Shown piece by piece: positions 44,291-53,753 of a stretch of DNA of 64,000 nucleotides. How positions within the stretch are numbered: the stretch's first letter is position 1; the number at the start of each line of letters is the position of its first letter. The stretch is taken from NCBI RefSeq assembly GCF_900176115.1, contig NZ_FWWR01000009.1, forward strand, positions 1,178,001 to 1,242,000, read 5' to 3'. The notes beneath the pieces are model-generated. The model saw nothing but the letters and a program-made list of their open reading frames with translations. It searched no databases and was not told where the DNA came from. Both the position numbers and the translations under genes were made by a program. The stretch is from Peptoniphilus asaccharolyticus DSM 20463 (lineage in GTDB: Bacteria; Bacillota; Clostridia; Tissierellales; Peptoniphilaceae).

Positions 44291-45124
44291 ATGAAAGATA
44301 AATCGGACTTACTAAATAGATACATAAATCAGATGGTAAAGTACATGAGTTATGAAAACTCAATAAGAGCCACAGATGATTTAGAATCTATGGTTGAAAG
44401 TGAACTTGGAAAAGAATATACATATGAAGAGCTTGAAGATTTTTTACTTAACATAGGAAGCCCGTACAACTTTTCTATGCAGTATGAAGTTAAGCAAAAT
44501 ATATTGATATCGGGCAAAAACTACGAGATATTTTTTAAATATTTAAAGATTATGCTCATAGAAATAGCCATAGCAACTGTCTTGTACGGATTTATGGGGA
44601 AATTTGGAAATAAAGTTGAAATTGTAAATGTGGTTAAAATTTTATTCCTCACAGTGTTTGTTACGGGAGTGCTCACCAGTTTTATAACGGAGAAGATAAA
44701 AGACGTGAGGATAATGAGCTCACTCGTGAAAGATTTTTCTATAGATGAATTATACTTCACAAGAGATAAGTACGTTCAAGACAATAGTGAATATGTATTT
44801 ATGTTTGTGTTCAGTTTGTTTATATTTTTGAGCATAATCTATTCGGATATAAATTCGATAGAGCCACTTACAAAATCTCTGCAAATAATATTTTTTATGA
44901 TAATTTTAAGAGATGTGAGCCGAATATCTGAAATGTACTACGGAAAGTTTATAACCATGTTGAGTGTGACCACTGATGTTGGAGCACTGTTGCTACTCAG
45001 CACAATATTAAAGATGTATTTTTACAACACGCAGTTTAGTGTTGTGTATTATCTTTTAATTCTAACAATATCTTTTGATTTGTTGAGGACTGTTATAAAG
45101 CTTAATAAGGCTTTAAAAAAGTAA
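44291..45124 (+). CDS. Polytopic membrane protein of unknown function
   Basis: 277 residues: a soluble helical N-terminus of about 75 residues (NQMVKYMSYENSIRATDDLE with the later YTYEELEDFLLNIGSP, resembling the N-terminal part of DUF1700/HAAS-type signalling proteins) and six or seven membrane segments. The HAAS-like start suggests a transporter- or sensor-linked membrane protein, but the match is weak. GGGGGAG precedes the ATG. A single gene. Confidence 0.55.
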   Translation: MKDKSDLLNRYINQMVKYMSYENSIRATDDLESMVESELGKEYTYEELEDFLLNIGSPYNFSMQYEVKQNILISGKNYEIFFKYLKIMLIEIAIATVLYGFMGKFGNKVEIVNVVKILFLTVFVTGVLTSFITEKIKDVRIMSSLVKDFSIDELYFTRDKYVQDNSEYVFMFVFSLFIFLSIIYSDINSIEPLTKSLQIIFFMIILRDVSRISEMYYGKFITMLSVTTDVGALLLLSTILKMYFYNTQFSVVYYLLILTISFDLLRTVIKLNKALKK

Positions 45125-45230
45125 ATTTGTTGATATTCTATAGACTTAGCTGGTATAAAATATTTAAACAGATTAAATTAGAGCCAAGAGTTTAGATTTT
45201 ATTACAATTGTGAAAGGAAGTTTTAATAAA

Positions 45231-46196
45231 ATGTTCAAGTATAGAGACAAGGAAATTCAAAGTGGAGGAAGTACAATTCTTTGCGGGATAATAAATGTTA
45301 CTCCGGATTCTTTCTCCGATGGTGGAAAATACTATGCAGTTGAAAATGCAGTTAAAAGAGCGAAGGAATTAGTTGCAGAGGGAGCCACTATGTTGGATAT
45401 TGGTGGAGAATCCACAAGACCTGGCAGCACTTATGTTGAGATAGAAGAAGAGATAAACAGAGTTGTACCGGCTATCAAGGCGATTAAAGAAGTGGTAGAT
45501 GTTCCAATTTCAATAGACACTTGGAAGAGTGAAGTTGCAAAAGCCGCAATAGAAGCTGGAGCAGATATAATAAACGACATAACAGGTTTCTTGGGAGATT
45601 TGAATATGGCAAAGGTCATTGGAGAATCTAATGCGGGCGCTATAGTGATGTTCAATCCCGTAATAGCAAGGCCGGAACACCTAAGCTCAAAGGTATTTCC
45701 TAAATTTGGTGGAGATGGAGTTTTCTCAGAAGCAGAATTAAAGTCCTATGAAGATATGAATATTGTGGATGTGATGAGAAAGTACTTTGAAAAAAGTTTA
45801 GAACTTGCAAGACAATATGGAATTGAAGATGAGAGAATTATGCTTGATCCAGGTATAGGATTTGGCTTGACTAAAAAAGAAAATTTAGAATTGATAAATA
45901 AAATTGATGTAATAAGAGAAATGGGATATTTCACATTCCTTGGAGTATCAAGAAAAAGATTTATAATGAACATCTTAGATGAAAATGGTTTTGAGACAGA
46001 CTTTGAAACAGAAGAAGGAAGTATAAACAGAGACCAAAGTTCAGCTGTTTTAACAGCCATAGCTGCATTTAAAGGTGTTGAAGTGTTGAGAGTGCACACT
46101 ATAAAACCTCACTTGATGGCATCTTGCATTTCTGATAGTGTGAGAATGGCAGATGAGATGGAAAATATAAATTTTGGTGCATATAAAAATAAATAA
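45231..46196 (+). CDS. folP: Dihydropteroate synthase
   Basis: 321 residues from ATG 45231 (AAAGGAAG upstream; the in-frame GTG at 45210 precedes that site). It joins dihydropterin pyrophosphate and p-aminobenzoate in folate synthesis. Motifs: GIINVTPDSFSDGG, MLDIGGESTRPGS, ISIDTWKSEVA, LDPGIGFGLTKKEN, LGVSRKRFI, LRVHTIKPH. Somewhat longer than the usual 270-290 residues because of an insertion around residues 150-180 (FPKFGGDGVFSEAEL). No other folate genes are next to it. Confidence 0.94.
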   Translation: MFKYRDKEIQSGGSTILCGIINVTPDSFSDGGKYYAVENAVKRAKELVAEGATMLDIGGESTRPGSTYVEIEEEINRVVPAIKAIKEVVDVPISIDTWKSEVAKAAIEAGADIINDITGFLGDLNMAKVIGESNAGAIVMFNPVIARPEHLSSKVFPKFGGDGVFSEAELKSYEDMNIVDVMRKYFEKSLELARQYGIEDERIMLDPGIGFGLTKKENLELINKIDVIREMGYFTFLGVSRKRFIMNILDENGFETDFETEEGSINRDQSSAVLTAIAAFKGVEVLRVHTIKPHLMASCISDSVRMADEMENINFGAYKNK

Positions 46197-46210
46197 AAAA
46201 TCTTAGAAAC

Positions 46211-46240
46211 AGAGCCGACTTTTGAGGTCGGCTCTATTTT
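46211..46240 (+). terminator. Rho-independent terminator after folP
   Basis: Stem AGAGCCGAC / GTCGGCTCT followed by ATTTT. Confidence 0.85.
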
Positions 46241-46352
46241 AATATAGAGTTCTTAACGGATAAAACTAAAGTTGTATAGAAATAAAAACTCTTTATAGTT
46301 ATAATGAAATAAATGGTGAAATCGGAGTTTTATATTTTGATTTCAAATTATT

Positions 46353-46598
46353 TTTAAAGACAAAAAATTTATAAGAGAAGTGTTTGGAGAAAATTATATT
46401 GAAAACTATCCAAAACTAATGGGCGGAGAAGATTTTGCAAAGTATCTTTTGAATATATCAGGTTGTTTCCTATTGTTATGCGGAGCGGGAGATAAGGGAT
46501 ATTTTCCTCAACACAATGAGTGTTTTGAAATAGACGAGGGAGCAATGAAACTTGGAATAGAATACTTTGTAAGATATGCTCTAAAATATTTACAATAA
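46353..46598 (+). pseudogene. C-terminal remnant of an M20-type amidohydrolase/peptidase
   Basis: In one frame it reads FIREVFGENYIENYPKLMGGEDFAKYL, then FLLLCGAGDKGYFPQHNECF and EGAMKLGIEYFVRYALKYL: the end of an M20D amidohydrolase (GGEDFAxY...LGAG...HxxxFxIDExAxxxG). Only about 80 codons remain, with no start; GTG 46380 has no ribosome site. The first three quarters of the gene, including most metal ligands, are gone. Confidence 0.78.
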
Positions 46599-46603
46599 CT
46601 AAC

Positions 46604-46645
46604 AAAAGCTAATGGATTTAGTAAATGAGTCCATTAGCTTTTTAA
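46604..46645. terminator. Bidirectional terminator
   Basis: 13-bp perfect stem AAAAGCTAATGGA / TCCATTAGCTTTT with a 13-nt loop, T-rich on both strands. It serves the minus-strand lipoprotein gene. Confidence 0.9.
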
Positions 46646-46646
46646 T

Positions 46647-47273
46647 TTATATTTGTTCAAAGAAACTATTTATATAAGATTTAATTGTGTCTAAATCTGA
46701 AAAGTATTCTAGTCTATAAGTTTTATTCTCATATTTAAAAAATGCTGAATAACGAGGGTTATTAGAAATGGTTTTTACGATAAGTATATCGGTACCTTTT
46801 AGTGAATACTCCTCAGCTTTTTCAAACAGACCTAAAAGTTCATTAGGAACAGGATTTTGCTGACTATCACTAATCCATTTTACTGTGATATTAGGAGAAC
46901 TAGCAGGAGAAATTATTACAGGCATACCATCGGCATCTTTATCATATGTTTTGGGCAGAATAAATAATTGGCTCATAGTTTCTTCTCTCATTAATACGTA
47001 TACGACATCATTGTTGTCTGTTAAATTTGAGTGTAGGAACTTTTGATTGAGGTCATTTTCTAACATTTGTAAGTCGGAATATTCGTCAGATATATAAGTA
47101 TTATTGCGAATTTCCTTAAAACCTTTAACATTATCAAAAGACGTCGGAATATATTTTACGTCGTAGAAAGAATCTAATGATATTTGATTATCTTCTTCTG
47201 GGTTATTATTCGTACAAGCACTTAAATTAAGTAAAATTAATAATAAAAAAATATAAAAAAATGTTTTTTTCAT
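46647..47273 (-). CDS. Putative lipoprotein of unknown function
   Basis: 208 residues from ATG 47273 behind GGAGGTG; a longer reading upstream has no ribosome site. Signal peptide with lipobox (LNLSAC, Cys near residue 20). The mature part has mixed alpha/beta character with two repeated segments (VVYVLMREETMSQLFILPKT and DILIVKTISNNPRYSAFFKY). No family is recognised. Probably anchored to the outer face of the membrane. Confidence 0.7.
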   Translation of the reverse strand: MKKTFFYIFLLLILLNLSACTNNNPEEDNQISLDSFYDVKYIPTSFDNVKGFKEIRNNTYISDEYSDLQMLENDLNQKFLHSNLTDNNDVVYVLMREETMSQLFILPKTYDKDADGMPVIISPASSPNITVKWISDSQQNPVPNELLGLFEKAEEYSLKGTDILIVKTISNNPRYSAFFKYENKTYRLEYFSDLDTIKSYINSFFEQI

Positions 47274-47305
47274 ATTTACACCTCCGTAAGAAAATGATAC
47301 TCTAA

Positions 47306-47401
47306 ATGCAAATCGATGCAAACGATTTCTATATAAGTTTAGGGATAGCACTGGATAAAAGTGAAATAAATGTTGAATTAGAAAATATTTTGAAAAAATA
47401 A
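47306..47401 (+). pseudogene. Short remnant of an unidentified gene (31 codons)
   Basis: An open frame MQIDANDFYISLGIALDKSE... ending ILKK-stop sits just before a terminator and has no ribosome site. It resembles the C-terminus of an extracellular solute-binding protein, and the terminator behind it suggests that a real gene once ended here. Low confidence. Confidence 0.3.
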
Positions 47402-47406
47402 GCAAG

Positions 47407-47438
47407 AAGATTGATGTTTTTAGGCATCAATCTTTTTT
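47407..47438. terminator. Bidirectional terminator
   Basis: Stem AAGATTGATG / CATCAATCTT with loop TTTTTAGG and T runs on both strands; it overlaps the last codons of the minus-strand EamA gene. Confidence 0.85.
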
Positions 47439-48329
47439 AAAACTTAAAATTACTATGGAAGACATTACAAGCGCTATGCTCACTAAGTCTTGAATTGTAA
47501 AAGTCTGTCCCAATAAAACTATGGAGAATAGTAGTGAAGCCACAGCTTCAAGACCAGCTATAAGCCCGCCCATTACAGGGCCTACTATGCTGACTCCGAT
47601 TAGAAATGAGGAGAATGAAAAAACTGTACCTATGAATATCATTCCAAGCAACGCCAAAATCGAAATGAAGTCAGTAGGTATAGAATAGTTCCAAGGTTGT
47701 AAGTATACTGTGAACATAATACCTGAAATCAGCATACCAAAACCTATGATTGCAAACTTAGGATATTTTAGCATTAGGTTAATTGGTATTAATGTATATA
47801 TTACTACACTTGTGGCTGCCATGACTCCCCAGAAGAGTCCAAGAGGACTTATTACAAGAGCGTTGAGATGGAAGTGAGTAGCGAGTCCAAACACTCCAAG
47901 AAGCGACAGAACAATTGCCAACACTTCAATAATTTTTGGAAGTCTCTTCTCCACTAGACATACATAGACAACTATAATACCACTGCTCAAAAATTGAAGC
48001 ACAGTTCCAGTTGGAGCATTGGTATATTTTATGGCGGACAAGTAGGAATACTGACAGAACAGCACGCCAAAAACACCAAATATTACTAAGTTCAACAGAT
48101 CTTTTTTATTTTTAAAAATTGACAAGGATTCTTTTTTATATTTGTAGATTGATATTAGAGATAGAAGTAGTCCGGCAATAGTCAAACGCAAGTAGACTAT
48201 AAGACCTGTATCCATGTGGCTGGTCTGTATTAGATATTCGCCACATATTCCTGAGAACCCCCAAGCTATCGCTCCTAAAATAGTTAAAAAGTATCCGAGT
48301 TTTAAATTATTCTTTGCTTGTATTTCCAT
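47427..48329 (-). CDS. EamA/DMT family transporter
   Basis: 300 residues, ten predicted membrane segments in two homologous EamA halves; first half with AWGFSGICGEYLIQ and TNAPTGTVLQFLSSGIIVVY, second half with the corresponding GPVMGGLIAGLEAVASLLFS. Typical of drug/metabolite exporters of amino acids or nucleosides; substrate unknown. Divergent from the DUF3783 gene. Confidence 0.88.
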   Translation of the reverse strand: MEIQAKNNLKLGYFLTILGAIAWGFSGICGEYLIQTSHMDTGLIVYLRLTIAGLLLSLISIYKYKKESLSIFKNKKDLLNLVIFGVFGVLFCQYSYLSAIKYTNAPTGTVLQFLSSGIIVVYVCLVEKRLPKIIEVLAIVLSLLGVFGLATHFHLNALVISPLGLFWGVMAATSVVIYTLIPINLMLKYPKFAIIGFGMLISGIMFTVYLQPWNYSIPTDFISILALLGMIFIGTVFSFSSFLIGVSIVGPVMGGLIAGLEAVASLLFSIVLLGQTFTIQDLVSIALVMSSIVILSFKKD

Positions 48330-48381
48330 TTTAATTCACCTTAGTGTATTATACTATACATAGACTAAGGAAGGGGAAAAC

Positions 48382-48918
48382 ATGCAAAAAAAACTTCTAT
48401 ATTATGGATTTAACGAAGAACGTCGTGAAAAAGTAGTTAACGTAGCTGAAAAATTTGGGATTAAGACAAAAGAAGTTAAGAGAGAAGACTTAGAACAAAA
48501 AGTAGCCGTACTATTTAACCTTGAAGGTTATGAAAGAGAAGATGTAGACTATGTTGAAGTTCCCGAGACAGAAATGCTATTGTTTGGAGAGTTTGATAGG
48601 ACGATATTACAATCGTATTTAATGGAATTAAAGGAAAAAGATGTTATAGTTCCTCATAAAGCGGTTATTACAGAGACATCTAAAGATTGGAAATTTTCTT
48701 ATTTAGTAGAACATATACAAGAAGAACACAAAGTGGTTCAAATGTTTAATGAATTGGGTAAATTAACAAAGATAGCTCAAAAGAAATTGGATACAGTGAA
48801 AGATGTTGAGTTGATAGAGGCAGTTGATTATGCTCTTTCCATCAGAGAGATTAATGGAGTTGAGATGGAGGATATAATGCCAAGATACAATAGATTAAAG
48901 GAGGCTCTTAATGGATAG
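48382..48918 (+). CDS. DUF3783 domain protein
   Basis: 178 residues. The N-terminal about 115 residues read as a DUF3783 domain (LLYYGF near the start, PETEMLLFGEFDRTILQSYL, VPHKAVITETSKDWKFSYLVEHIQEEH in sense). The C-terminal 60 residues are helical. Function unknown; widespread in clostridia. It overlaps the M18 peptidase gene by 8 bp and is probably co-transcribed with it. Confidence 0.8.
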   Translation: MQKKLLYYGFNEERREKVVNVAEKFGIKTKEVKREDLEQKVAVLFNLEGYEREDVDYVEVPETEMLLFGEFDRTILQSYLMELKEKDVIVPHKAVITETSKDWKFSYLVEHIQEEHKVVQMFNELGKLTKIAQKKLDTVKDVELIEAVDYALSIREINGVEMEDIMPRYNRLKEALNG

Positions 48919-50176
48919 AGTAAAAGACCTTATAGGTTTTATAGACAAGTCTATGACTGCTCACTTTGCAGTGAAAAACATGGTGGAACTACTGGATAAA
49001 AATGGTTATAAAGAATGGAAAATAAAAGAAGAGTTTAAATTAGATGGCTCTAAATTCTACGTTAAGATAGATGATACAGCACTTCTTGCACTAAATATAG
49101 GTGATAAGAAGTTAGAAGATGGTTTTAAAATAATCGGTTCTCACACTGATTCACCAACTTTTAGAATAAAGAGAAATCCTATAATGAAGAGTGCCGGAAA
49201 TGTTATATTGAATACAGAAATATACGGCGGACCAATTTTATATACTTGGATGGACAGACCACTTTCAGCAGCTGGAAGAATAAGCTTTTTAAGAGATGGT
49301 AAGGTTATTACTGAACTTGTGGATTTTAAAAAGCCAATTTTCACAATTCCATCTCTTGCAATTCACATGAATAGAGAAGTGAACAAGGGATTTGAATTCA
49401 ATGCACAAAAACACACATTACCACTTATGGCATTGGATAGCGAAGAGATGAAAGAAGATGTCTTATTGAATGAACTTGTAAAGATTAAAGAGGTAGATTC
49501 AAAAGATATTTTGGACTATGACTTATACATCTACGATACTTCAAAGGGCGAGTTAGTTGGACTTAAAGAGGAATTTATTTCTCAAGGTAGACAAGATAAT
49601 CTATTTATGGCATATACAAGTTTAGTTGCACTTTTGGAATCAGAGGCAAGTGGAGTGAATGTATTTTTGGCAACTGACAATGAAGAGGTTGGTTCAACTT
49701 CTTATGCCGGAGCAGATTCACCGGTGCTTGATAGAATTCTTGAGAGAGTTGCAATAGCTCTTGGAGTAAGCAGAGAGGAATATTTAAGAGCTTTAGAAAG
49801 ATCTTTCTTGATATCAGCAGATGCGGCACATGCAGTGCATCCTAATTTCTCTGAAAAAGCTGACCCTACAAACCAACCTGTTTTAGGTGGTGGGCCTGTA
49901 ATCAAGTATGCTGCAAGCAGAGCATACACATCAGACTCTTATAGTGCAGGTAGATTTATAGAAATGTGCAGTAGAGCAAAAGTTCCATTCCAAACATACC
50001 ACAACAGAAGTGATGTAAAGGGTGGTTCTACAATAGGACCTATATCTCAATCTCAAATAGCTATTAAGTCTGTAGATATAGGAATGAGCACATTGGGTAT
50101 GCACTCAGCCAGAGAGTTGACAGGTGTAACAGATGTAGAGCATTTCATAAATGCATTTTTAGAATTTTATAAATAA
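48911..50176 (+). CDS. M18 family aminopeptidase
   Basis: 421 residues. Cytosolic zinc aminopeptidase of the aspartyl-aminopeptidase type, which forms large tetrahedral complexes. Seen: metal ligands in GSHTDSPTFRIK (His/Asp), DNEEVGS (catalytic Glu pair), ISADAAHAVHP, and the C-terminal GMHSARE with a metal His. GGAGG lies inside the end of the preceding gene. Confidence 0.94.
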   Translation: MDRVKDLIGFIDKSMTAHFAVKNMVELLDKNGYKEWKIKEEFKLDGSKFYVKIDDTALLALNIGDKKLEDGFKIIGSHTDSPTFRIKRNPIMKSAGNVILNTEIYGGPILYTWMDRPLSAAGRISFLRDGKVITELVDFKKPIFTIPSLAIHMNREVNKGFEFNAQKHTLPLMALDSEEMKEDVLLNELVKIKEVDSKDILDYDLYIYDTSKGELVGLKEEFISQGRQDNLFMAYTSLVALLESEASGVNVFLATDNEEVGSTSYAGADSPVLDRILERVAIALGVSREEYLRALERSFLISADAAHAVHPNFSEKADPTNQPVLGGGPVIKYAASRAYTSDSYSAGRFIEMCSRAKVPFQTYHNRSDVKGGSTIGPISQSQIAIKSVDIGMSTLGMHSARELTGVTDVEHFINAFLEFYK

Positions 50177-50183
50177 GAATAAA

Positions 50184-50644
50184 GGGGCTGTTGCAAAAGT
50201 CCCATAATAGAAAAAAAGACGAGCAAACATAAACACCCTCGTCTTTTTTTGATAAAATGTATTTATGAAAACCTTTAAAAATACATCATGATGCAAAACT
50301 AAGGCTTGTAAAAAATATAATAGAAAGGTTAAACTTAACAGAACTAAAAAAAGTCTACTCATCATTTGGAAGAAACCCCACAGTAAATCCGGTAACCATG
50401 CTAGAAATAATAATATACTGCTATTTAGAAGCAATATTTACATCAAGAGAAATAGAAAAATCATGCAAGTATGACTTAAGGATAAGATATCTCCTAGATG
50501 GAAATATGTCTCTTATCAATAGAGCTAAATTTAAATAAATTAGCATCAAAAATAGAAAATAAGAATTTAAAGATCATAAAATACAAAGCTGCTTAAGAAA
50601 AAAATGATGTTACAGAGTAGAATTGTCTATTCTGCAACATCACC
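50184..50644 (+). mobile_element. Internally deleted IS1182-like element, copy B (461 bp)
   Basis: Same ends as copy A at 31640 (GGGGCTGTTGCAAAAGTCCC left; reverse strand GGTGATGTTGCAGAATAGAC right) and the same junction between the transposase N-terminus (...MSLINRAKFK-stop) and its last codons. In addition it lacks about 75 bp near the transposase start and about 120 bp before the right end. The reading frame is broken. It separates the M18 gene from the ECF pseudogene. Confidence 0.8.
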
Positions 50645-50652
50645 ATCTTTTT

Positions 50653-51159
50653 TTATCTAATGCTATTAAAAACTTTTTCCATAGGTTTTAAAATCACAAG
50701 GACTATGACAGATGATACTCCAATTTGAATTAGGTTGCCTGGTATTGATGCAAGGGGTGCAACAAAGGAAGACAAGATAAAAATTTCTCTGAGGTAATAA
50801 ACTACAACTTTTACAAGGGCAACAAGGACAAAGGACAAGATTAAACTTTTAAGAGTGTACTTCTTGTAGTTCATCTTGTTTAAGATGTAGCCCATAATAA
50901 GTGCTGAGATCACAGTCATTGGTGACCAAAGAATCTATCCACTTGTGAGGTCGAAGAGTCCCATGCCGAGAGCTCCTGCCGTCATGCCAACTCTCTTATC
51001 AAAAAATATGGCTGCCAAGAAGAAGGGTACATTGCCCAAGTGAATTAAGCCGCCGTTGGGTGAGAATGGAAGTTGGATTTTTACAATCCAAGTGAATACA
51101 TATACAAGTGCAATAAATAGTGAAGTGATGACAAGGTCTTTGACCTTAAAGTTTTTCAT
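50653..51159 (-). pseudogene. ECF transporter S component interrupted by an in-frame TAG
   Basis: Reading from ATG 51159: KVKDLVITSLFIALVYVFTW ... ALGMGLFDLTSG, TAG (50937-50935), ILWSPMTVISALIMGYILNK ... VLVILKPMEKVFNSIR. Both parts are in the same frame with nothing missing. Related S components have Trp at this position (GWxLWxPxT), so TGG to TAG is the likely change. The protein would be about 168 residues with five or six membrane segments, taking up a vitamin-like ligand; no riboswitch was seen upstream, so the ligand is unknown. Confidence 0.85.
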
Positions 51160-51234
51160 GTGGACTCCTTTTACGTTTTAAAAAATAATTTATAATTTAA
51201 AACTATTTTACCGGGGATTGTTAAATAAATAAAG

Positions 51235-51261
51235 AAAAAGGTCGATAATTCGACCTTTTTC
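51235..51261. terminator. Bidirectional terminator-like hairpin
   Basis: AAAAAGGTCGA / TCGACCTTTTT with loop TAAT. It lies between the ECF pseudogene promoter region and the end of the DUF4125 gene. The remaining 175 bp up to that gene show nothing else. Confidence 0.75.
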
Positions 51262-51436
51262 TTAAAATTTATTGAGAATCATTAAAGGAAATATTTTTAA
51301 AAAATTACTACGACTGTGAATTTATAGGAATACTCTTGTAAGTGATTTTTGGAGTAAAGATTTGATAATTCACTTAGTATTAAAATAGTTTTAAAAGTAA
51401 GGAATCTTATTGTAAAAGATTGTAAAAGTTATTAGA

Positions 51437-52027
51437 CTATTTATCTTTAAGAAATTTTAGGTTTTTTTCAACTAAATTTATCCCCTTTTGATATGCGCTT
51501 ATATAATATTTGGATATAAGTTTTAAAGTTGTTTCGGAATAACTATAAAGTTCACCTTTGAAATAGTATTCTATGCTAGTATTAGCTGTACTATTTGTTG
51601 AATTATATAAATCTCTTTTATTATCCAAGATTTCTGGATTGCTTTTTCTAATATCCTCTTCCCAAGCGAGATAAATAGCCATTATTGTATTGACGAGGAT
51701 ATCTTTATCCTTTGAGATATATGGCAGATTATTTTTTATTTTGGTAAAATATTGAGGATCAGTATATTGCATCATATAAGCATATTTTTCTGTAATCAAG
51801 TTTCTATTGTCTTTTTTAGCGATGATTAAGTCATTTAAATAAGAAGTTAGTATTATGTCGTTATAGATACTCCAGTAACAAAGACGAGAGTAGATAAAGG
51901 TAAAAGAATCATCTTGACAATAAGCTCTTTTGCCTAAATTATTTACATTAGTAAAAAACTTCCATTCACCTATTACAATTTTTTTTAGAGTTTCATCTCT
52001 TTTTTTTGATGTTGAATCGAATTTCAT
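51437..52027 (-). CDS. DUF4125 protein, third gene of the PduT-like operon
   Basis: 196 residues. Family features seen: GEWKFFTNVNNLGKRAYCQDD followed by SFTFIYSRLCYW, SYLNDLIIAKKDNRNLITEK with YAYMMQYTDP, then YISKDKDILVNTIMAIYLAWEE. In this family the E-W, R-A-x-CQ-D, and KYAxMM motifs are conserved, suggesting an enzyme or binding site, but no function is known. It follows the TPR-DUF4037 gene by 7 bp and is thus in one operon with a microcompartment shell protein. Confidence 0.8.
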   Translation of the reverse strand: MKFDSTSKKRDETLKKIVIGEWKFFTNVNNLGKRAYCQDDSFTFIYSRLCYWSIYNDIILTSYLNDLIIAKKDNRNLITEKYAYMMQYTDPQYFTKIKNNLPYISKDKDILVNTIMAIYLAWEEDIRKSNPEILDNKRDLYNSTNSTANTSIEYYFKGELYSYSETTLKLISKYYISAYQKGINLVEKNLKFLKDK

Positions 52028-52034
52028 ATTTAAC

Positions 52035-53753
52035 CTACTTTATCCATGTATCTTCATTTTTTAATTCTTCATTATTTATTTTTTTAACGATTTCAGAAGA
52101 ATGATATTTTAAAAAATTGGTATTTAAATTCGAAAGGTTAGCTTTATTCATGTATTCCACTAACTTTTTGCACATTTCTTCAATAATATCAATTTTTTGT
52201 AGTGATTCACTAACGTCATTATAAGACAATAGAGCATCCATCTTTGAACAAGCATATTCTCCAAGTAAATGTAATGATTTTAGAGATCTATATTGCCACT
52301 TATAGAAAGGCATATACTTTTTATTTATTAGGTGAATAAATTCACAATAATATTGAAGAAATTCGCTAAGTGCAATCTGAGCTCCCATAATATTATTTCT
52401 TTTTAAGCATCTTGGATAGTTATACTGACCTGATTGGGCAATTTTATTACAAAGGTAAGCTAGTTTTTTTAAAACTAAATCTTTTGGATAATATGCTAGA
52501 AGTCTTTGCCTTATATATGAAAATTTGCCGTAATTATCTTCGAATATCTTTCCATTTGTAGCGACTGATAAAAAATCCTGAGGGACTTTTCTAAATTCTT
52601 TCAAAGTTAAAGGACCTTTTTCAAAAAGAGTATAATACTTGTAAAAATCTTCTACTGCAATAATCTTTACAAGCCCATCACCTAAGTTTATTTCGGTGAT
52701 AGGGAGTTGGGAAATTATATCTTTAAGTAAAAACCAAGAACATCTCTTTATAAAATCGTGATCTTTAGAAATCTCATCATCAAAACCGTAACATTCAGAA
52801 CCTTCACCAACTAGTCCAAAGGCAGAGTATCTAACAAGATCTGGATAATTTTTTAATATGAAGGGTTTTACTTGGTTGAAATAAAAATCTTCCGATAATT
52901 CTAGACCTTTTTTTAAATTATTTTCGGTAGTATCATGTTTTGACTTTGGTTCTAAATTTTTTTTAATGAAATTTAAGTTGCTAACTATATTTTTATAAGC
53001 CTCGCTTTCTTTGCCGTAAGTATTTTCAATAATTTTTTTCGAAATATTATAAAGCGATGTACTTTTTTCAATGTCGCCTATATTAAAATAATATTTTGCA
53101 AGATTATTAAGTACACTAGCATAAAGTGGATTAGCAGGAGAAATCTTACTTTCAAGAAATTCTTTTGCTTTAAAAATATAATCTTTGGCTTCGCTATCTT
53201 TTTTCATAAGAGTGCAAACATCAAATAAATTATTATATGTAGTAGCAAGTTGTATGCTATGGTGTGGAATCTCAGACAAAATCTTTTCAGCAGATTTTAA
53301 AAGGTCATAGGCCCTTTGAGGATTTCCATCTTCTAAGAAAAGAAGGGCCAAGTTGTTTGCGTTTGATGCGTATGAATAATTATAAAGATTTAAATTTTTA
53401 AAAATTTCATCAGCTTTATTAAATAAATTCAAGGCCTCTTTTCTATTAGAATTCATTCTATAAGCATTCGCCAAATTCATAAGGGTATTTGCGTAGGCTT
53501 CAGAGTTTTTGTTGAAATGAGTTTCAATAAGTTTTTTTGCAGTGAGTAGGCTTTGAATACTCTTAGAATACTCTCCGGTATTTCTAAGTGCGCCACCATA
53601 ATCATTAAGCAATTCAACTAACTTTGCAAAATCTTTATTGGAAAAAGCAATTTCAATAGCTTCTTCAATTAGAGGTAGCATTTCAACTTCTTTACCATCT
53701 CTTAAAAGAGAGTGGTATTTTTTTTGAATATTTTCTATTTTATCTAAATACAT
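52035..53753 (-). CDS. TPR-repeat protein with C-terminal DUF4037 (nucleotidyltransferase-like) domain
   Basis: 572 residues. Residues about 1-265 are tandem TPR helical pairs (for example AYANTLMNLANAYRMNSNRK, YASVLNNLAKYYFNIGDIEK), a protein-binding scaffold. From about 284 a DUF4037 domain follows: GLVGEGSECYGFDDEISKDH-D (316-333), where the G-S and paired Asp resemble the GS...DxD site of nucleotidyltransferases, then FYKYYTLFEKGPLTLKEFRKVP and a helical end. Its start overlaps the stop of the PduT-like gene by 10 bp. DUF4037 and DUF4125 often occur side by side; the role in a microcompartment operon is unknown. Confidence 0.82.
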   Translation of the reverse strand: MYLDKIENIQKKYHSLLRDGKEVEMLPLIEEAIEIAFSNKDFAKLVELLNDYGGALRNTGEYSKSIQSLLTAKKLIETHFNKNSEAYANTLMNLANAYRMNSNRKEALNLFNKADEIFKNLNLYNYSYASNANNLALLFLEDGNPQRAYDLLKSAEKILSEIPHHSIQLATTYNNLFDVCTLMKKDSEAKDYIFKAKEFLESKISPANPLYASVLNNLAKYYFNIGDIEKSTSLYNISKKIIENTYGKESEAYKNIVSNLNFIKKNLEPKSKHDTTENNLKKGLELSEDFYFNQVKPFILKNYPDLVRYSAFGLVGEGSECYGFDDEISKDHDFIKRCSWFLLKDIISQLPITEINLGDGLVKIIAVEDFYKYYTLFEKGPLTLKEFRKVPQDFLSVATNGKIFEDNYGKFSYIRQRLLAYYPKDLVLKKLAYLCNKIAQSGQYNYPRCLKRNNIMGAQIALSEFLQYYCEFIHLINKKYMPFYKWQYRSLKSLHLLGEYACSKMDALLSYNDVSESLQKIDIIEEMCKKLVEYMNKANLSNLNTNFLKYHSSEIVKKINNEELKNEDTWIK

